A stretch of 64,000 nt of DNA. It comes from Acidobacteria bacterium RIFCSPLOWO2_12_FULL_68_19. GTDB lineage: Bacteria > Acidobacteriota > Vicinamibacteria > Vicinamibacterales > UBA2999. The translations under genes were made by a program, and so were the position numbers. The stretch covers positions 68,748-132,747 of the forward strand of contig MELF01000008.1 of assembly GCA_001767525.1 (NCBI GenBank), read 5' to 3'. Shown in pieces: positions 17,214 through 26,825 of the stretch; the stretch's first letter is position 1, and every line of letters starts with the position of its first letter. The notes under the pieces are model-generated. The model was not told the DNA's origin and ran no database searches. It saw nothing but the letters and a program-made list of their open reading frames with translations.

Positions 17214-19922
17214 TCACGCCGTGACCGGCACCCGTTCCATCGTGAAGGCCTCGATCACGTCCCCGGCCTTGATGTCGTTGAACCGTTCGAGGCTGATCCC
17301 GCACTCGAGGCCCGCCTTCACTTCGGACACATCGTCTTTGAAGCGCCGCAGCGAGCCGATCTTCCCCTCGTGGATGACGACGTTGTCGCGCAGCAGCCGG
17401 ACCTGCGTGTCGCCGGCGCGGGTGATTCGGCCGTCGGTCACCATGCAGCCGGCAATCGCACCGACCTTCGGCGCCCGGAACACCTCGCGGATCTCCGCCG
17501 TGCCGATCCGCACTTCCTTGAACGTCGGCTCCAGCAGGCCCGCCATGCCCTTCTTGATCTCGTCGGTCACGTTGTAGATGACCGTGTGGAGACGGATGTC
17601 GACCTGCTCGCGCTCGGCCACGTCCGCCGCGTTCCGGTCGGGCCGCACGTTGAACCCGACGACGATCGCGTTGGACGCAGAGGCGAGCAGCACGTCCGAC
17701 TCGTTGATCGCGCCGACCCCGGAGCGGATGATGTTGATCTTCACCTTCTCGTCCGACAGCTTCGTCAGCGTGTCGGCGAGCACTTCCGCCGACCCCTGGA
17801 CGTCCGCCTTGACGATGATCGGCAGCTCCTTGATGCCGCCCTCGGCGATCTGCTCCTTCAGCGATTCGAGCGTGAGGCGGCCGCCCTTGGCGACGAGCGC
17901 CGCCTCCTTCGCGCGCGTCTGTCGGAACGTCGCAATCTGGCGCGCCTTCGCCGCGTCGGCCACGGTCTGGAACGCGTCGCCGGGCTGCGGCAGGCTCGTG
18001 AGGCCGAGCACCTCCACGGGCGTGGACGGCTCAGCCGACTTCACCGGCCGGCCGCGATCGTCGATGAGGGCGCGAACGCGCCCCACCACCGGGCCCGCGA
18101 TGAAGTTGTCGCCAACCTGAAGGGTGCCGTCCTGCACGAGCACGGTCGCCACCGGACCGCGGCCGCGATCGAGCTTCGCCTCGAGCACGGTGCCGGACGC
18201 GCTCCGCTTCGGATTCGCCTTGAGCTCGAGGATGTCGGTCGACAGCAGGATCATCTCGAGCAGCAGGTCGAGGTTCTGCCGTTTCTTCGCCGACACGGGC
18301 ACCATGACCGTGTCGCCGCCCCAGTCCTCGGGGACCAGGTTCAACTCCGCCAGCTCGCGCTTGACGTTGTCCGGATTGGCTTCCGGCTTGTCGATCTTGT
18401 TGATCGCCACCCCGATCGGCACCTTCGCGGCGCGGGCGTGGTCGATGGCTTCGCGCGTCTGGGGCATCACGCCGTCGTCGGCCGCGACCACGAGCACGAC
18501 GACGTCGGTGACCTTGGCTCCGCGGGCGCGCATCAGCGTGAACGCTTCGTGGCCGGGCGTGTCGAGGAAGACGACGCTGCGGCCGTCGGAGACCTCGACA
18601 TGATAGGCGCCGATGTGCTGCGTGATGCCCCCCGCTTCGCGCTCGGCGACGCGGGTCTCCCGGATGGCGTCGAGCAGCGACGTCTTGCCGTGGTCGACGT
18701 GGCCCATCACCGTGACGACAGGGGCGCGCGGCACGACATCCTCGGGCCGCAACTCCTGGCCGGCGGCCGAGACGAGCTCCTCCTCGAAGCTGCGCATCTC
18801 GATCTCGGCGCCGAACTCGCGTGCGATGTCGCGGGCCGTGTCGATGTTGAGCGTGCTGTTGATGGTCATCATCATCCGTTTCATCAACAGCTTGGCGAGC
18901 ACGTCCTTGACACGGACGTCGAGCTTGTCCGCCAGATCCTTCACCGTCATCCCCTCGGCGAGGGTGATCGTGCGCGTGACCGGCGGCGGCGCCGCCGGGG
19001 CGGCGGTCGCGGCCGGCGCCGACGGCCGCGCGCGGCGCGGCGTGACCGGCCGTTGCCCGGGCCGCTGCTGGCCGAAGGGAGGCCGCGGCCCGACGGCCGG
19101 CCGCGGCGGCAGCATCCCCGGGCGCTCCTGCTGCGTCGTCTGCGGCCGGATCGGCTGTGACGGCAGCGGCCGTGGGCCGCCCAGCAGGCTCGGCGTGGTC
19201 GGCCGGGGCGGCGGTGGATACGCCGGACGCGCCGGGGCCGGGCGCGGACCGGCTGAGGGCGGCGCCGGCGCCGCCGGCTTGACGATGCGCGGCTGTCCGA
19301 CCGCGGGCCGCTTGGCCGGCATGAGCGGACGGGCAGGCTGCGGCGTCTGGCCCGGTTCCTCGATACGCAGCCGGAGCGTCGGCGGGACGACGCGGCCGGG
19401 CGTCGCCGGCGCCTCGGCGGGCGGCTCCTCGACGCGCGGCGCCCCTTCGACCGCCGGCTCGGCGGCCAGCGGCGTTTCAGCGATCGGCGCGGCCGGTGTT
19501 TCGGGCGCTGCCGGGGGCGGCGCCACGTGCGCGGGCTCTTCGACAGCCGGTTCGGGCGCCGCAGGGGCCGGCGGCGCTTCGGCAACCGGCGGCGGCGGCG
19601 GCGCGGCGGGCCTGATGGTCTTGACGAGGCGCGGCGGACCGAGCACCGGGGTGGGCGGCTTCGGCGGCTCGGCCTTGCGGGCCGGCGCGGCCTTCTTCCC
19701 GCCCCGGGCCGGCGCCGGCGCATCCGAGAACATGTCGCCGCCGGGCAGGGCGACGTTCCGCTGCCGCGCGAGTCGCTCCACGAACGAGCGGGCGACGACT
19801 TCCTCGACGGTGCTCGACGCGCTCTTCAGCTCGATGCCGTGGTCGCGCTTGAGCAGCGCGAGCACTTCCTGGCTCGTCGTGCCGAGCAGTTCTGCAACCT
19901 TGTAGATCCGAACAGTTGCCAA
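17214..19922 (-). CDS. infB: Translation initiation factor IF-2
   Basis: IF-2 is the GTPase that places initiator tRNA on the 30S subunit and promotes 50S joining. The 902-residue protein has an N-terminal IF2_N helix domain ([20 protein letters not shown]), a long Ala/Pro-rich low-complexity linker (about 60-310), a second IF2_N motif ([20 protein letters not shown]), and a G domain with GHVDHGKTS (near 405), DTPGHEAF (near 452) and NKID (near 504). Domains II-IV follow, ending near [16 protein letters not shown]. It starts 18 bases after nusA; the small ylxR gene often between them is missing. Confidence 0.97.
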   Translation of the reverse strand: MATVRIYKVAELLGTTSQEVLALLKRDHGIELKSASSTVEEVVARSFVERLARQRNVALPGGDMFSDAPAPARGGKKAAPARKAEPPKPPTPVLGPPRLVKTIRPAAPPPPPVAEAPPAPAAPEPAVEEPAHVAPPPAAPETPAAPIAETPLAAEPAVEGAPRVEEPPAEAPATPGRVVPPTLRLRIEEPGQTPQPARPLMPAKRPAVGQPRIVKPAAPAPPSAGPRPAPARPAYPPPPRPTTPSLLGGPRPLPSQPIRPQTTQQERPGMLPPRPAVGPRPPFGQQRPGQRPVTPRRARPSAPAATAAPAAPPPVTRTITLAEGMTVKDLADKLDVRVKDVLAKLLMKRMMMTINSTLNIDTARDIAREFGAEIEMRSFEEELVSAAGQELRPEDVVPRAPVVTVMGHVDHGKTSLLDAIRETRVAEREAGGITQHIGAYHVEVSDGRSVVFLDTPGHEAFTLMRARGAKVTDVVVLVVAADDGVMPQTREAIDHARAAKVPIGVAINKIDKPEANPDNVKRELAELNLVPEDWGGDTVMVPVSAKKRQNLDLLLEMILLSTDILELKANPKRSASGTVLEAKLDRGRGPVATVLVQDGTLQVGDNFIAGPVVGRVRALIDDRGRPVKSAEPSTPVEVLGLTSLPQPGDAFQTVADAAKARQIATFRQTRAKEAALVAKGGRLTLESLKEQIAEGGIKELPIIVKADVQGSAEVLADTLTKLSDEKVKINIIRSGVGAINESDVLLASASNAIVVGFNVRPDRNAADVAEREQVDIRLHTVIYNVTDEIKKGMAGLLEPTFKEVRIGTAEIREVFRAPKVGAIAGCMVTDGRITRAGDTQVRLLRDNVVIHEGKIGSLRRFKDDVSEVKAGLECGISLERFNDIKAGDVIEAFTMERVPVTA

Positions 19923-19940
19923 CTTGTCCCTTTCGCCTCT

Positions 19941-21275
19941 TCAGTTCCCGTCGTTCGCCTTCGCCGTCCCGCCGTCTTCGCCCGGTTCGGCCGCGACGGG
20001 AGACAGGTCCGCGTCCGCCGCCTCGGTCTGTTCGCCCGGTTCGGCCGCGACGGGGGACAGCTCCGCGCCCGCCGCCTCGGTCTGTTCGCCCGGCTCGGCC
20101 GCGACGGGGGACAGCTCCGCGCCCGCCGCCTCGGTCTGTTCGCCCGGCTCGGCCGATGCGTCCGCAGCCGCGGCCTCCGAATCCGCGATCTCCAGCGCGC
20201 CGAACTGCGCCTCGACCTCCTTGCGCTTTTCTTCCTCGCTCTTGATGTCGATCCGCCAGCCGGTGAGCTTGGCGGCCAGCCGCACGTTCTGTCCCTTCTT
20301 GCCGATGGCGAGCGACAACTGCCTGTCCTCGACGACGACCTCCATCACGCGCTCCCGCTCGTCGACGATGGAGACGCGCTGCACCTTCGCAGGGCTGAGC
20401 GCGTTGGTCACGAACTGGACCGGATCGTCCGACCACTCGACGATGTCGATCTTCTCGCCGCGGAGCTCCCGGATGATGGCCTGGACGCGAGTCCCCTTCA
20501 TGCCGACGCACGCGCCCACCGGGTCCACGTCGCGCTCGCGCGAATTCACGGCGACCTTGGCGCGGTCGCCCGCTTCGCGGACGGCGCCGCGGACCATCAC
20601 CGTCCCGTCGTAGATCTCCGGCACCTCCTGCTCGAACAGCTTGATGAGCAGCGCCGGGTCGGTGCGCGACAGCACGATCTGCGGTCCCTTCGCGCTGCGG
20701 TTGACGCCCTTGATGACGGCGCGGATCCGCTCGCCCGGGGTGTAGCTCTCGGCGCGCGACTGCTCCTTGCGCGGCAGCACCGACTCGACGCGGCCAACCT
20801 CGACGATCAGGTCGCCGTTCTCGAAGCGCTTCACCGAACCGCTCGTCACCTCGCCGACGCGCTGGTTGTACTCCGCGAAGATGTTCTCCCGCTCGGCCTC
20901 ACGGACCTTCTGGAAGATCACCTGCTTGGCGGTCTGCGCCGCAATCCGGCCGAGTACGTCGGTGCGTTTGGGGAACTCGATCTCCATGTCGACCTCGGCC
21001 TCGTCGCCGTAGAGCGCCTGCGCCTCCGTCAGCGAGATCTCGGTGGCCGAGTCCGTCACGTCCGATACGATGTGCTTGATCGCAAACAGATCGACCTGGC
21101 CCGTCTCCGGGTTGAACCGCGTCTTCAAGTTCTCGTTCGTCTTGTAGTACTTCCGCGACGCGGTCAGGACGGCGTCCTCGATCGCCGTGATGATCATTTC
21201 GGGCTCGATCCCTTTTTCCTTGGCGAGCGCCTCGATCGTCTGCATCAGGGGGTTTGCCATCTCAACTGCTTTCAT
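19941..21275 (-). CDS. nusA: Transcription termination/antitermination factor NusA
   Basis: NusA binds RNA polymerase and nascent RNA and modulates pausing, termination and antitermination. The 444-residue protein has the N-terminal polymerase-binding domain ([20 protein letters not shown]), an S1 domain (near 135-200), and two KH domains ([40 protein letters not shown]). Instead of the acidic helix-hairpin repeats of enterobacterial NusA it ends in a tail with three near-identical 18-residue units ([18 protein letters not shown]). Its ATG overlaps the rimP stop (ATGA), which favours the first of two possible ATGs. Confidence 0.96.
   Translation of the reverse strand: MKAVEMANPLMQTIEALAKEKGIEPEMIITAIEDAVLTASRKYYKTNENLKTRFNPETGQVDLFAIKHIVSDVTDSATEISLTEAQALYGDEAEVDMEIEFPKRTDVLGRIAAQTAKQVIFQKVREAERENIFAEYNQRVGEVTSGSVKRFENGDLIVEVGRVESVLPRKEQSRAESYTPGERIRAVIKGVNRSAKGPQIVLSRTDPALLIKLFEQEVPEIYDGTVMVRGAVREAGDRAKVAVNSRERDVDPVGACVGMKGTRVQAIIRELRGEKIDIVEWSDDPVQFVTNALSPAKVQRVSIVDERERVMEVVVEDRQLSLAIGKKGQNVRLAAKLTGWRIDIKSEEEKRKEVEAQFGALEIADSEAAAADASAEPGEQTEAAGAELSPVAAEPGEQTEAAGAELSPVAAEPGEQTEAADADLSPVAAEPGEDGGTAKANDGN
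19978..20139. repeat. Three 54-bp tandem repeats in the nusA 3' end
   Basis: Three consecutive 54-base units, two almost identical and one more diverged, encode the 18-residue units of the NusA acidic tail. Because 54 is divisible by three, copy-number change would keep the frame. There is no spacer, so this is not a CRISPR array. Confidence 0.85.
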
Positions 21276-21751
21276 CGAAACTCGACTTCCAAACGGCCGC
21301 GCGTAATCAGGCGAAAGGGCAGCCGGTGCAGCCGCCCCTTGGGTCCTTCGAGCAGCACGTCGGCTTCCTCGACGCCGCGCAGCCGTCCTTCGAACGCCTT
21401 CTGGTTGTCCACCGCCTCACCGAGCACGACCTTCGCCAGCCGACCCGTGAACCGCGCGTAGTCGCCCAGGGTCCGCAGCGGACGATCCAGACCGGGCGAC
21501 GACACTTCGAGCGTATAGGCGAAGGCGAGCGGGTCCTCGACGTCGAGAATCGTGCTGATTTCGCGGTTGACCTGCTCGCAATCCTCGACGCTGACGCTGT
21601 CCTCCGGCGTGGCGGCTGGTCCGGGACGATCGATGATCACCCGCACCACATGCCCCACCGCCTCGCGGCGGCTCTGCACGTCCCAGACGTCCAGCCCCCG
21701 CGACGCCGCCACGCGCTCGGCGATGGTCCGGATCTGCGCCAGCGGCTCCAT
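21272..21751 (-). CDS. rimP: Ribosome maturation factor RimP
   Basis: RimP assists early 30S assembly, aiding entry of S12 and S19. The 159-residue protein begins MEPLAQIRTIAERVAASRGL, followed by VVRVIIDRPG, SVSVEDCEQVNREISTILDV and YTLEVSSPGLDRPLRTLGDY, the classic RimP core, then an SH3-like C-terminal part. A longer upstream frame exists but is partly repeat DNA, so the internal ATG is chosen. It is the first gene of the rimP-nusA-infB operon and its stop overlaps the nusA start. Confidence 0.95.
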   Translation of the reverse strand: MEPLAQIRTIAERVAASRGLDVWDVQSRREAVGHVVRVIIDRPGPAATPEDSVSVEDCEQVNREISTILDVEDPLAFAYTLEVSSPGLDRPLRTLGDYARFTGRLAKVVLGEAVDNQKAFEGRLRGVEEADVLLEGPKGRLHRLPFRLITRGRLEVEFR

Positions 21752-21797
21752 ACCTTCTGTCGCCCAGAACGACGGCCCTCGATTTCTAAGAACACGT

Positions 21798-21880
21798 GCG
21801 AAATGACTGTAGGGCGGGTCCACTTGGACCCGTCTCCCGGCCGGGTCCGAACGGACCCAGCCTACGTCCCGTCATTTCGC
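21798..21880. repeat. Palindromic element with 10-bp terminal inverted repeats upstream of rimP
   Basis: Terminal arms GCGAAATGAC and GTCATTTCGC are perfect. Inside are two smaller inverted repeats of GGGTCC words (GTAGGGCGGGTCC near one end, GGACCCAGCCTAC near the other). The whole looks like a small non-coding mobile repeat in the leader region of the rimP operon. Confidence 0.75.
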
Positions 21881-21892
21881 AACATGCCCTAA

Positions 21893-21919
21893 ATAAAAAA
21901 AGTGGGCACGGGCCCACTT
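21893..21919 (-). terminator. Intrinsic terminator downstream of rimO
   Basis: On the minus strand an 8-bp perfect stem (AAGTGGGC/GCCCACTT, 4-base loop) is followed directly by a run of seven T. It lies about 50 bases after the rimO stop. This is the clearest rho-independent terminator in the window and separates the rimO-side genes from the rimP operon. Confidence 0.85.
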
Positions 21920-21971
21920 GGAGTACTACTCCGCCTAGGTAACGACCCTTAAGCGTATCACATCCGGGGGG

Positions 21972-23396
21972 TTACGCCAACGTGAGCGGCCGCGCGACGA
22001 GGTCGTATCCGCGGTGTCCGACGAGCTCCACGTCGAGGAAGGTGCCCGGCGCGATCCCGGCGGGATCGCACTCGGTCAGGTAGACGAGAGAATCGATGTC
22101 TGGCGCCTGGCCTTCCAGCCGTCCGCGGAGCACGAGCTCGTGCTCGGTGGTGGGACCATCGACCAGCAGGCGCGCGTGGCTGCCGACGCGCGCCTGCTGG
22201 GCGCGCGTGACGATGCGCTCCTGCGCACGCATGAGGCGCCCGCGCCGGTCGCGCTTGACCGGTGCGGGCACGTCGTCGCTCAGCGCATGGGCCGCGGTTC
22301 CGTCCTCGTGCGAGTAGGTGAACACGCCCACGTGGTCGAAGCGGACCGCCTCGACGAAGCCGAGCAGGTCGGCGACGTCGCGCTCCGTCTCACCCGGAAA
22401 ACCGACGATGAAGGTCGTCCGGAGCGTGACGCCGGGCAGCCGCGTGCGAATCCGCTCGAGCAGCCGCTCGTAGGCCGCGCGCGTGCCGGGACGCTTCATC
22501 CGCGCGAGCACGCGGTCGGAGGCGTGCTGCAGCGGCAGGTCGATGTACCTGCACACCTTCCCGGATTCCCCGATCGCCTCGAGGATCTCGTCGCCGATGG
22601 TCGTCGGGTACAGGTAGAGCAGCCGAATCCACTCGAGGCCGTCGATCCGGTCGAGCGCGCGCAGCAGCCGGGCGAGCGCGCCGCGCTCGCCGCGATCGAT
22701 TCCGTAGAAGGTCGTGTCCTGCGAGACGAGCAGCAGTTCCTTGACGCCCAGCGACGCCAGGTGCGCGGCTTCACGCACGATCTCGTCGGCCGGCCGGCTC
22801 CGGTAGCGGCCGCGGAGCCGCGGAATGATGCAGAAGGCGCACGTGTAGTCGCACCCTTCGGCGATCTTCACATAGGCGTAATGGCGCGGGGTGGCCAGGA
22901 GCCGTGGTGTGTCGGCGTCGTAGAGGTAGGTCGGCAGGCTGTCGGCTCCAGGCCTCAGGCGTCTGGCTGTGGGGCGCACTGGCTCGCCGTTCGATCGAAG
23001 GAGCGGCACGTAGGTCGGCTGTTGCGGTGCGCGTGACGCATGCGCCGCAGATCCGGCGTCGATCGCCTCCACGATCTGCGGGACCTCGCCCGTGCCGACG
23101 ACGGCGTCGATTTCGGGAATCTCCGCGCGGAGCTCGTCGCGGTAGCGTTCGGCCATGCAGCCGGCGACAACGAGCCGGCGGCAGGCGCCGCGCTTCTTGA
23201 ATTCGGCCATCTCCAGGATCGCGTCGATCGACTCCCGTCGCGCGCCGTCGATGAACGCGCACGTATTGACGATGAGCACGTCGGCCTGGGCGGCATCGGA
23301 GGTCAGCTCGTGGCCGGCCCGCCGCGCGAGTCCCAGCATCACCTCGGAGTCGACGAGGTTCTTCGGGCAGCCGAGCGAAATCATTCCAATCTTCAT
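21972..23396 (-). CDS. rimO: Ribosomal protein uS12 methylthiotransferase RimO
   Basis: RimO is a radical-SAM enzyme that adds a methylthio group to an Asp of ribosomal protein S12. The 474-residue protein has the UPF0004 N-terminal domain (MKIGMISLGCPKNLVDSEVM with its cluster Cys; VNTCAFID; VVAGCMAERY), the radical SAM motif CDYTCAFCIIPRLRG (CxxxCxxC) and a C-terminal TRAM domain. The link between GTGEVPQIVEAI and YAYVKIAEGC is about 25-30 residues longer than usual. Its DNA (about 22936-22975) has GGCTCCAGGC-type words like those in intergenic repeats, suggesting an in-frame insertion. The start was set at the ATG before KIGMISLGC. Confidence 0.95.
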   Translation of the reverse strand: MKIGMISLGCPKNLVDSEVMLGLARRAGHELTSDAAQADVLIVNTCAFIDGARRESIDAILEMAEFKKRGACRRLVVAGCMAERYRDELRAEIPEIDAVVGTGEVPQIVEAIDAGSAAHASRAPQQPTYVPLLRSNGEPVRPTARRLRPGADSLPTYLYDADTPRLLATPRHYAYVKIAEGCDYTCAFCIIPRLRGRYRSRPADEIVREAAHLASLGVKELLLVSQDTTFYGIDRGERGALARLLRALDRIDGLEWIRLLYLYPTTIGDEILEAIGESGKVCRYIDLPLQHASDRVLARMKRPGTRAAYERLLERIRTRLPGVTLRTTFIVGFPGETERDVADLLGFVEAVRFDHVGVFTYSHEDGTAAHALSDDVPAPVKRDRRGRLMRAQERIVTRAQQARVGSHARLLVDGPTTEHELVLRGRLEGQAPDIDSLVYLTECDPAGIAPGTFLDVELVGHRGYDLVARPLTLA

Positions 23397-23411
23397 GAAA
23401 TCTTCACCGCC

Positions 23412-23483
23412 ACGGACCACCGAGACACCGAGGCACCGAGACCAGGAAATCGTTCTCGGTGTCTTGGTGCCTCGGTGGTCCGT
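23412..23483. repeat. Word-repeat palindrome between asnS and rimO
   Basis: Two 30-base arms differ at only three positions and consist of the word CACCGAGR in tandem (left arm starts ACGGACCACCGAGACACCGA). They form a long stem with a 12-base loop. The same word family makes up the palindrome at 59622-59711. Confidence 0.9.
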
Positions 23484-23502
23484 CGGGGTGTACTTGATGC
23501 CC

Positions 23503-24795
<1,293 letters not shown>

Positions 24796-24798
24796 GGC

Positions 24799-25650
24799 TC
24801 AGAACGTGACGAACGTCTCCTCGAGGCGCTCCCGCGCCGCTGCCGACCGCTTCAGGGCCTCGGCCGGGTCGCCCGTGCCGGCCACCTCCAGCACGAGCAC
24901 GCCGTCGTAGCCGATTTTCTGCGTGCCCATCATGGCGCCGTCCCAGTCGATCGTGCCGTCGAATGGGACGAGGTGCTCGTCCTCGCGCCCCCGGTTGTCG
25001 TGCACGTGCGTCGTCGAGAGGTGTCCGGAGACGGTCTCGATCGCTTCGCCGAGGTCGCCCATCAGGTGCGCATGCCCGTAGTCGAAGCAGATGCCGAGAT
25101 CCGCCCCTTCGAACTGTTCTTCGATGAGCCGCACGAGCGTGTCGGGGGAGGAGAGCGGATTGGGGATCACTTCGAGCGCCACCTGCACGCCGGCGTCGGC
25201 GGCGTGCGCGACGATCTCCTCGAGGCTGCGGCGCGCCGCGTCGGGATGGTTGCCGGCCTGCGCCTGCGGCGCCGCCGCCGGCATGCCGAGGTGAACGACG
25301 AGAAAGCGATAGGGCAGCCGGCGCGCCAGCTCCAGCGCCGCGCGGGTCTCGGCCACGGCGGCGGCCCGGCGCTTCTCGTCACCGGCGGCGTTCGACAGCG
25401 GCGCGACCCACTGACCACGCCTGAACGCTTCGAAGATCGGCGCATGCACCGAGTGCAACTCGAGGCGCGCGTCGGCCAGCCACTCGGCGAGCCGGGCCAC
25501 GGCCTGCTCGTCGTGGTAGTCGAAATGCGAGCGCGTCGCAAACAGCTCGATCGCGTCGAACCCCTGTGCCGCGATCTGCATGAGATGGTCCCGCGTCAGC
25601 GGCGATTCGTGGAACAGGTGCGTCGAGACGCCGAAGCGATGCTCACCCAA
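24799..25650 (-). CDS. Sugar phosphate isomerase/epimerase family TIM-barrel protein
   Basis: This is a 283-residue cytoplasmic protein without signal peptide. Strand motifs FGVSTHLFHESPL, FDAIELFATRSHFDYHD, LELHSVHAPIF, FLVVHLGMP, VALEVIPNPLSS and LGICFDYGHAHLMGD outline the AP-endonuclease-2 TIM barrel. The residues in VHAP, EVIP, FDYGHAH and HVHDNRG would form its metal site. It might act as an isomerase, epimerase or nuclease-like enzyme; the substrate is unknown. The gene ends three bases from the asnS start, so the two are probably co-transcribed. Confidence 0.85.
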   Translation of the reverse strand: MGEHRFGVSTHLFHESPLTRDHLMQIAAQGFDAIELFATRSHFDYHDEQAVARLAEWLADARLELHSVHAPIFEAFRRGQWVAPLSNAAGDEKRRAAAVAETRAALELARRLPYRFLVVHLGMPAAAPQAQAGNHPDAARRSLEEIVAHAADAGVQVALEVIPNPLSSPDTLVRLIEEQFEGADLGICFDYGHAHLMGDLGEAIETVSGHLSTTHVHDNRGREDEHLVPFDGTIDWDGAMMGTQKIGYDGVLVLEVAGTGDPAEALKRSAAARERLEETFVTF

Positions 25651-25663
25651 ACCATCTATTCTA

Positions 25664-25707
25664 GCAACGGCTCTGGGCTTCGGGCGTTGGGCGTTGACAG
25701 AGAGCCG
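25664..25707. repeat. Short word-repeat spacer before the TIM-barrel gene
   Basis: It contains GGGCTTCGGGCGTTGGGCG-type words flanked by GGCTCT and AGAGCC, and fills the 57-base gap between amgK and the TIM-barrel gene. It resembles half of the element at 26705-26825. Confidence 0.55.
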
Positions 25708-26757
25708 TCAGCGAAGCTCCACGAGATGCTCGGCCAGCAGGTCCCGCAGCCGGCCGAACCGCTCGTACCGCGCCAGGTTCGCCCGCACGTAGTTCAGCGT
25801 CCGCGGAATGTACTGGATGTAGACGGTGTTTCCACGCGACGTCGTCTGGAAGCCGAAGGTGCCGAGCGCCTTCAGGTTGCGCTGGACCGCCATCAGATCG
25901 AAGCGGCGGCGGAAGTCCCGGGCCCCGGCTTCCGGTGCGCCGCGGCGGGCGAGGAAGAAGGCGATGAGTTCGTCGACCTGGGTCTCGCTGAAATCGACGT
26001 AGGAGTCCCGCAGCAGCGACGCGAGGTCGTAGGTGTCCGGGCCCATCCGCGCGTCCTGGAAATCGATGATAAACAGCTTGCCGTCGTGCACCATCAGGTT
26101 GCGGCTGTGATAGTCGCGGTGGCAGAGCACGCGCGGCTCGGAGGCGAGCTCCTCGGCGATCGCGTCGAACTCGGCCGTCAGCGCCTCCCGGGCCGCCGCC
26201 TCTGGCGCGGCGCCGCGGTACGCCTCGAGGAAGTGCTTCGCGAAGAACTGCAGCTCCCACATGAGCTTCTCCACGTCGAATGCGATGCCGTACGGGATGT
26301 ACCCGGGCGAGGCCAGTTCACCTCCGCGGCGCTGTACCGTCGTGATGAAGCCGACCGCCTCGCGGTAGACGGCCGCGTGTTCGGCCGCCGACGCGGCGCC
26401 GACGTGCGCCTGGAGCGTCACATCGCCAAGATCCTCGAGCGCCATGACGCCGAGCGCGTCCGAGTGGTCCAGGATCTGCGGGACCGGCACCGGCATCGCG
26501 CCGAACAGCCGCGCCACGTTGACGAACGGCAGCGCGTCGAACTGGAGGGGGCCCGGGTGCACGGCGAGCACCTGCGACGGTCCGTCGCGGAAGAGCACCC
26601 GGAAGTACTGCCGGTCCGACGCGTCGCCCGTGAGCGGGACGATCCGGACCGCCCGCGCCTGCAGCCCGGCCCCGGCCAGGAACCGGTCGATGCGGGCGCG
26701 GGCATCGAGCGAACTCCCAACTTCCAAACGTCCAACTTCCAAACGTCCAACTCCCAA
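25708..26757 (-). CDS. amgK: Aminoglycoside-phosphotransferase-fold sugar kinase, AmgK-like
   Basis: AmgK-type kinases phosphorylate N-acetylmuramate and N-acetylglucosamine at C1 in peptidoglycan recycling. The protein has a kinase fold: nucleotide-side VPLTGDASDRQYFRVLF, catalytic loop VLCHRDYHSRNLMV and metal motif IIDFQDARMGPDTYDLASLL. It is followed by a nucleotidyltransferase partner gene, the usual AmgK-MurU arrangement, which supports this role over drug resistance. The start is odd: no ATG or GTG precedes the conserved region, and the possible starts are TTG codons within a repeat, giving an N-terminus of repeated LEVGR units. The true start is probably one of these. Confidence 0.82.
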   Translation of the reverse strand: MGVGRLEVGRLEVGSSLDARARIDRFLAGAGLQARAVRIVPLTGDASDRQYFRVLFRDGPSQVLAVHPGPLQFDALPFVNVARLFGAMPVPVPQILDHSDALGVMALEDLGDVTLQAHVGAASAAEHAAVYREAVGFITTVQRRGGELASPGYIPYGIAFDVEKLMWELQFFAKHFLEAYRGAAPEAAAREALTAEFDAIAEELASEPRVLCHRDYHSRNLMVHDGKLFIIDFQDARMGPDTYDLASLLRDSYVDFSETQVDELIAFFLARRGAPEAGARDFRRRFDLMAVQRNLKALGTFGFQTTSRGNTVYIQYIPRTLNYVRANLARYERFGRLRDLLAEHLVELR

Positions 26758-26825
26758 GATTCAGTCTACGTGTTTTGGGCGTTGGGGATTGGGCGTTGGG
26801 CGGTGGGCATTGGAGGTTGGGCGTC
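26705..26825. repeat. Word-repeat palindrome spanning the murU stop and amgK start
   Basis: One half is tandem CCAACTTCCAAACGT, the other tandem TTGGGCGTTGGGGATTGGGCG; they pair imperfectly. The element encodes the last residues of murU (PTAQRPIPNAQNT), provides its TAG stop and supplies the TTG codons from which amgK must start. Confidence 0.8.

Noticed and set aside
17196-19905. Long plus-strand frames opposite infB
   Set aside because: They mirror the Ala/Pro-rich linker and G domain of IF-2 and show no protein signature.
19978-20139. Possible CRISPR array in nusA
   Set aside because: Three 54-bp units are directly adjacent, in frame, and encode the NusA tail.
25708-26757. Aminoglycoside resistance gene
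   Set aside because: The kinase fold fits, but the adjoining MurU-like gene points to amino-sugar recycling.
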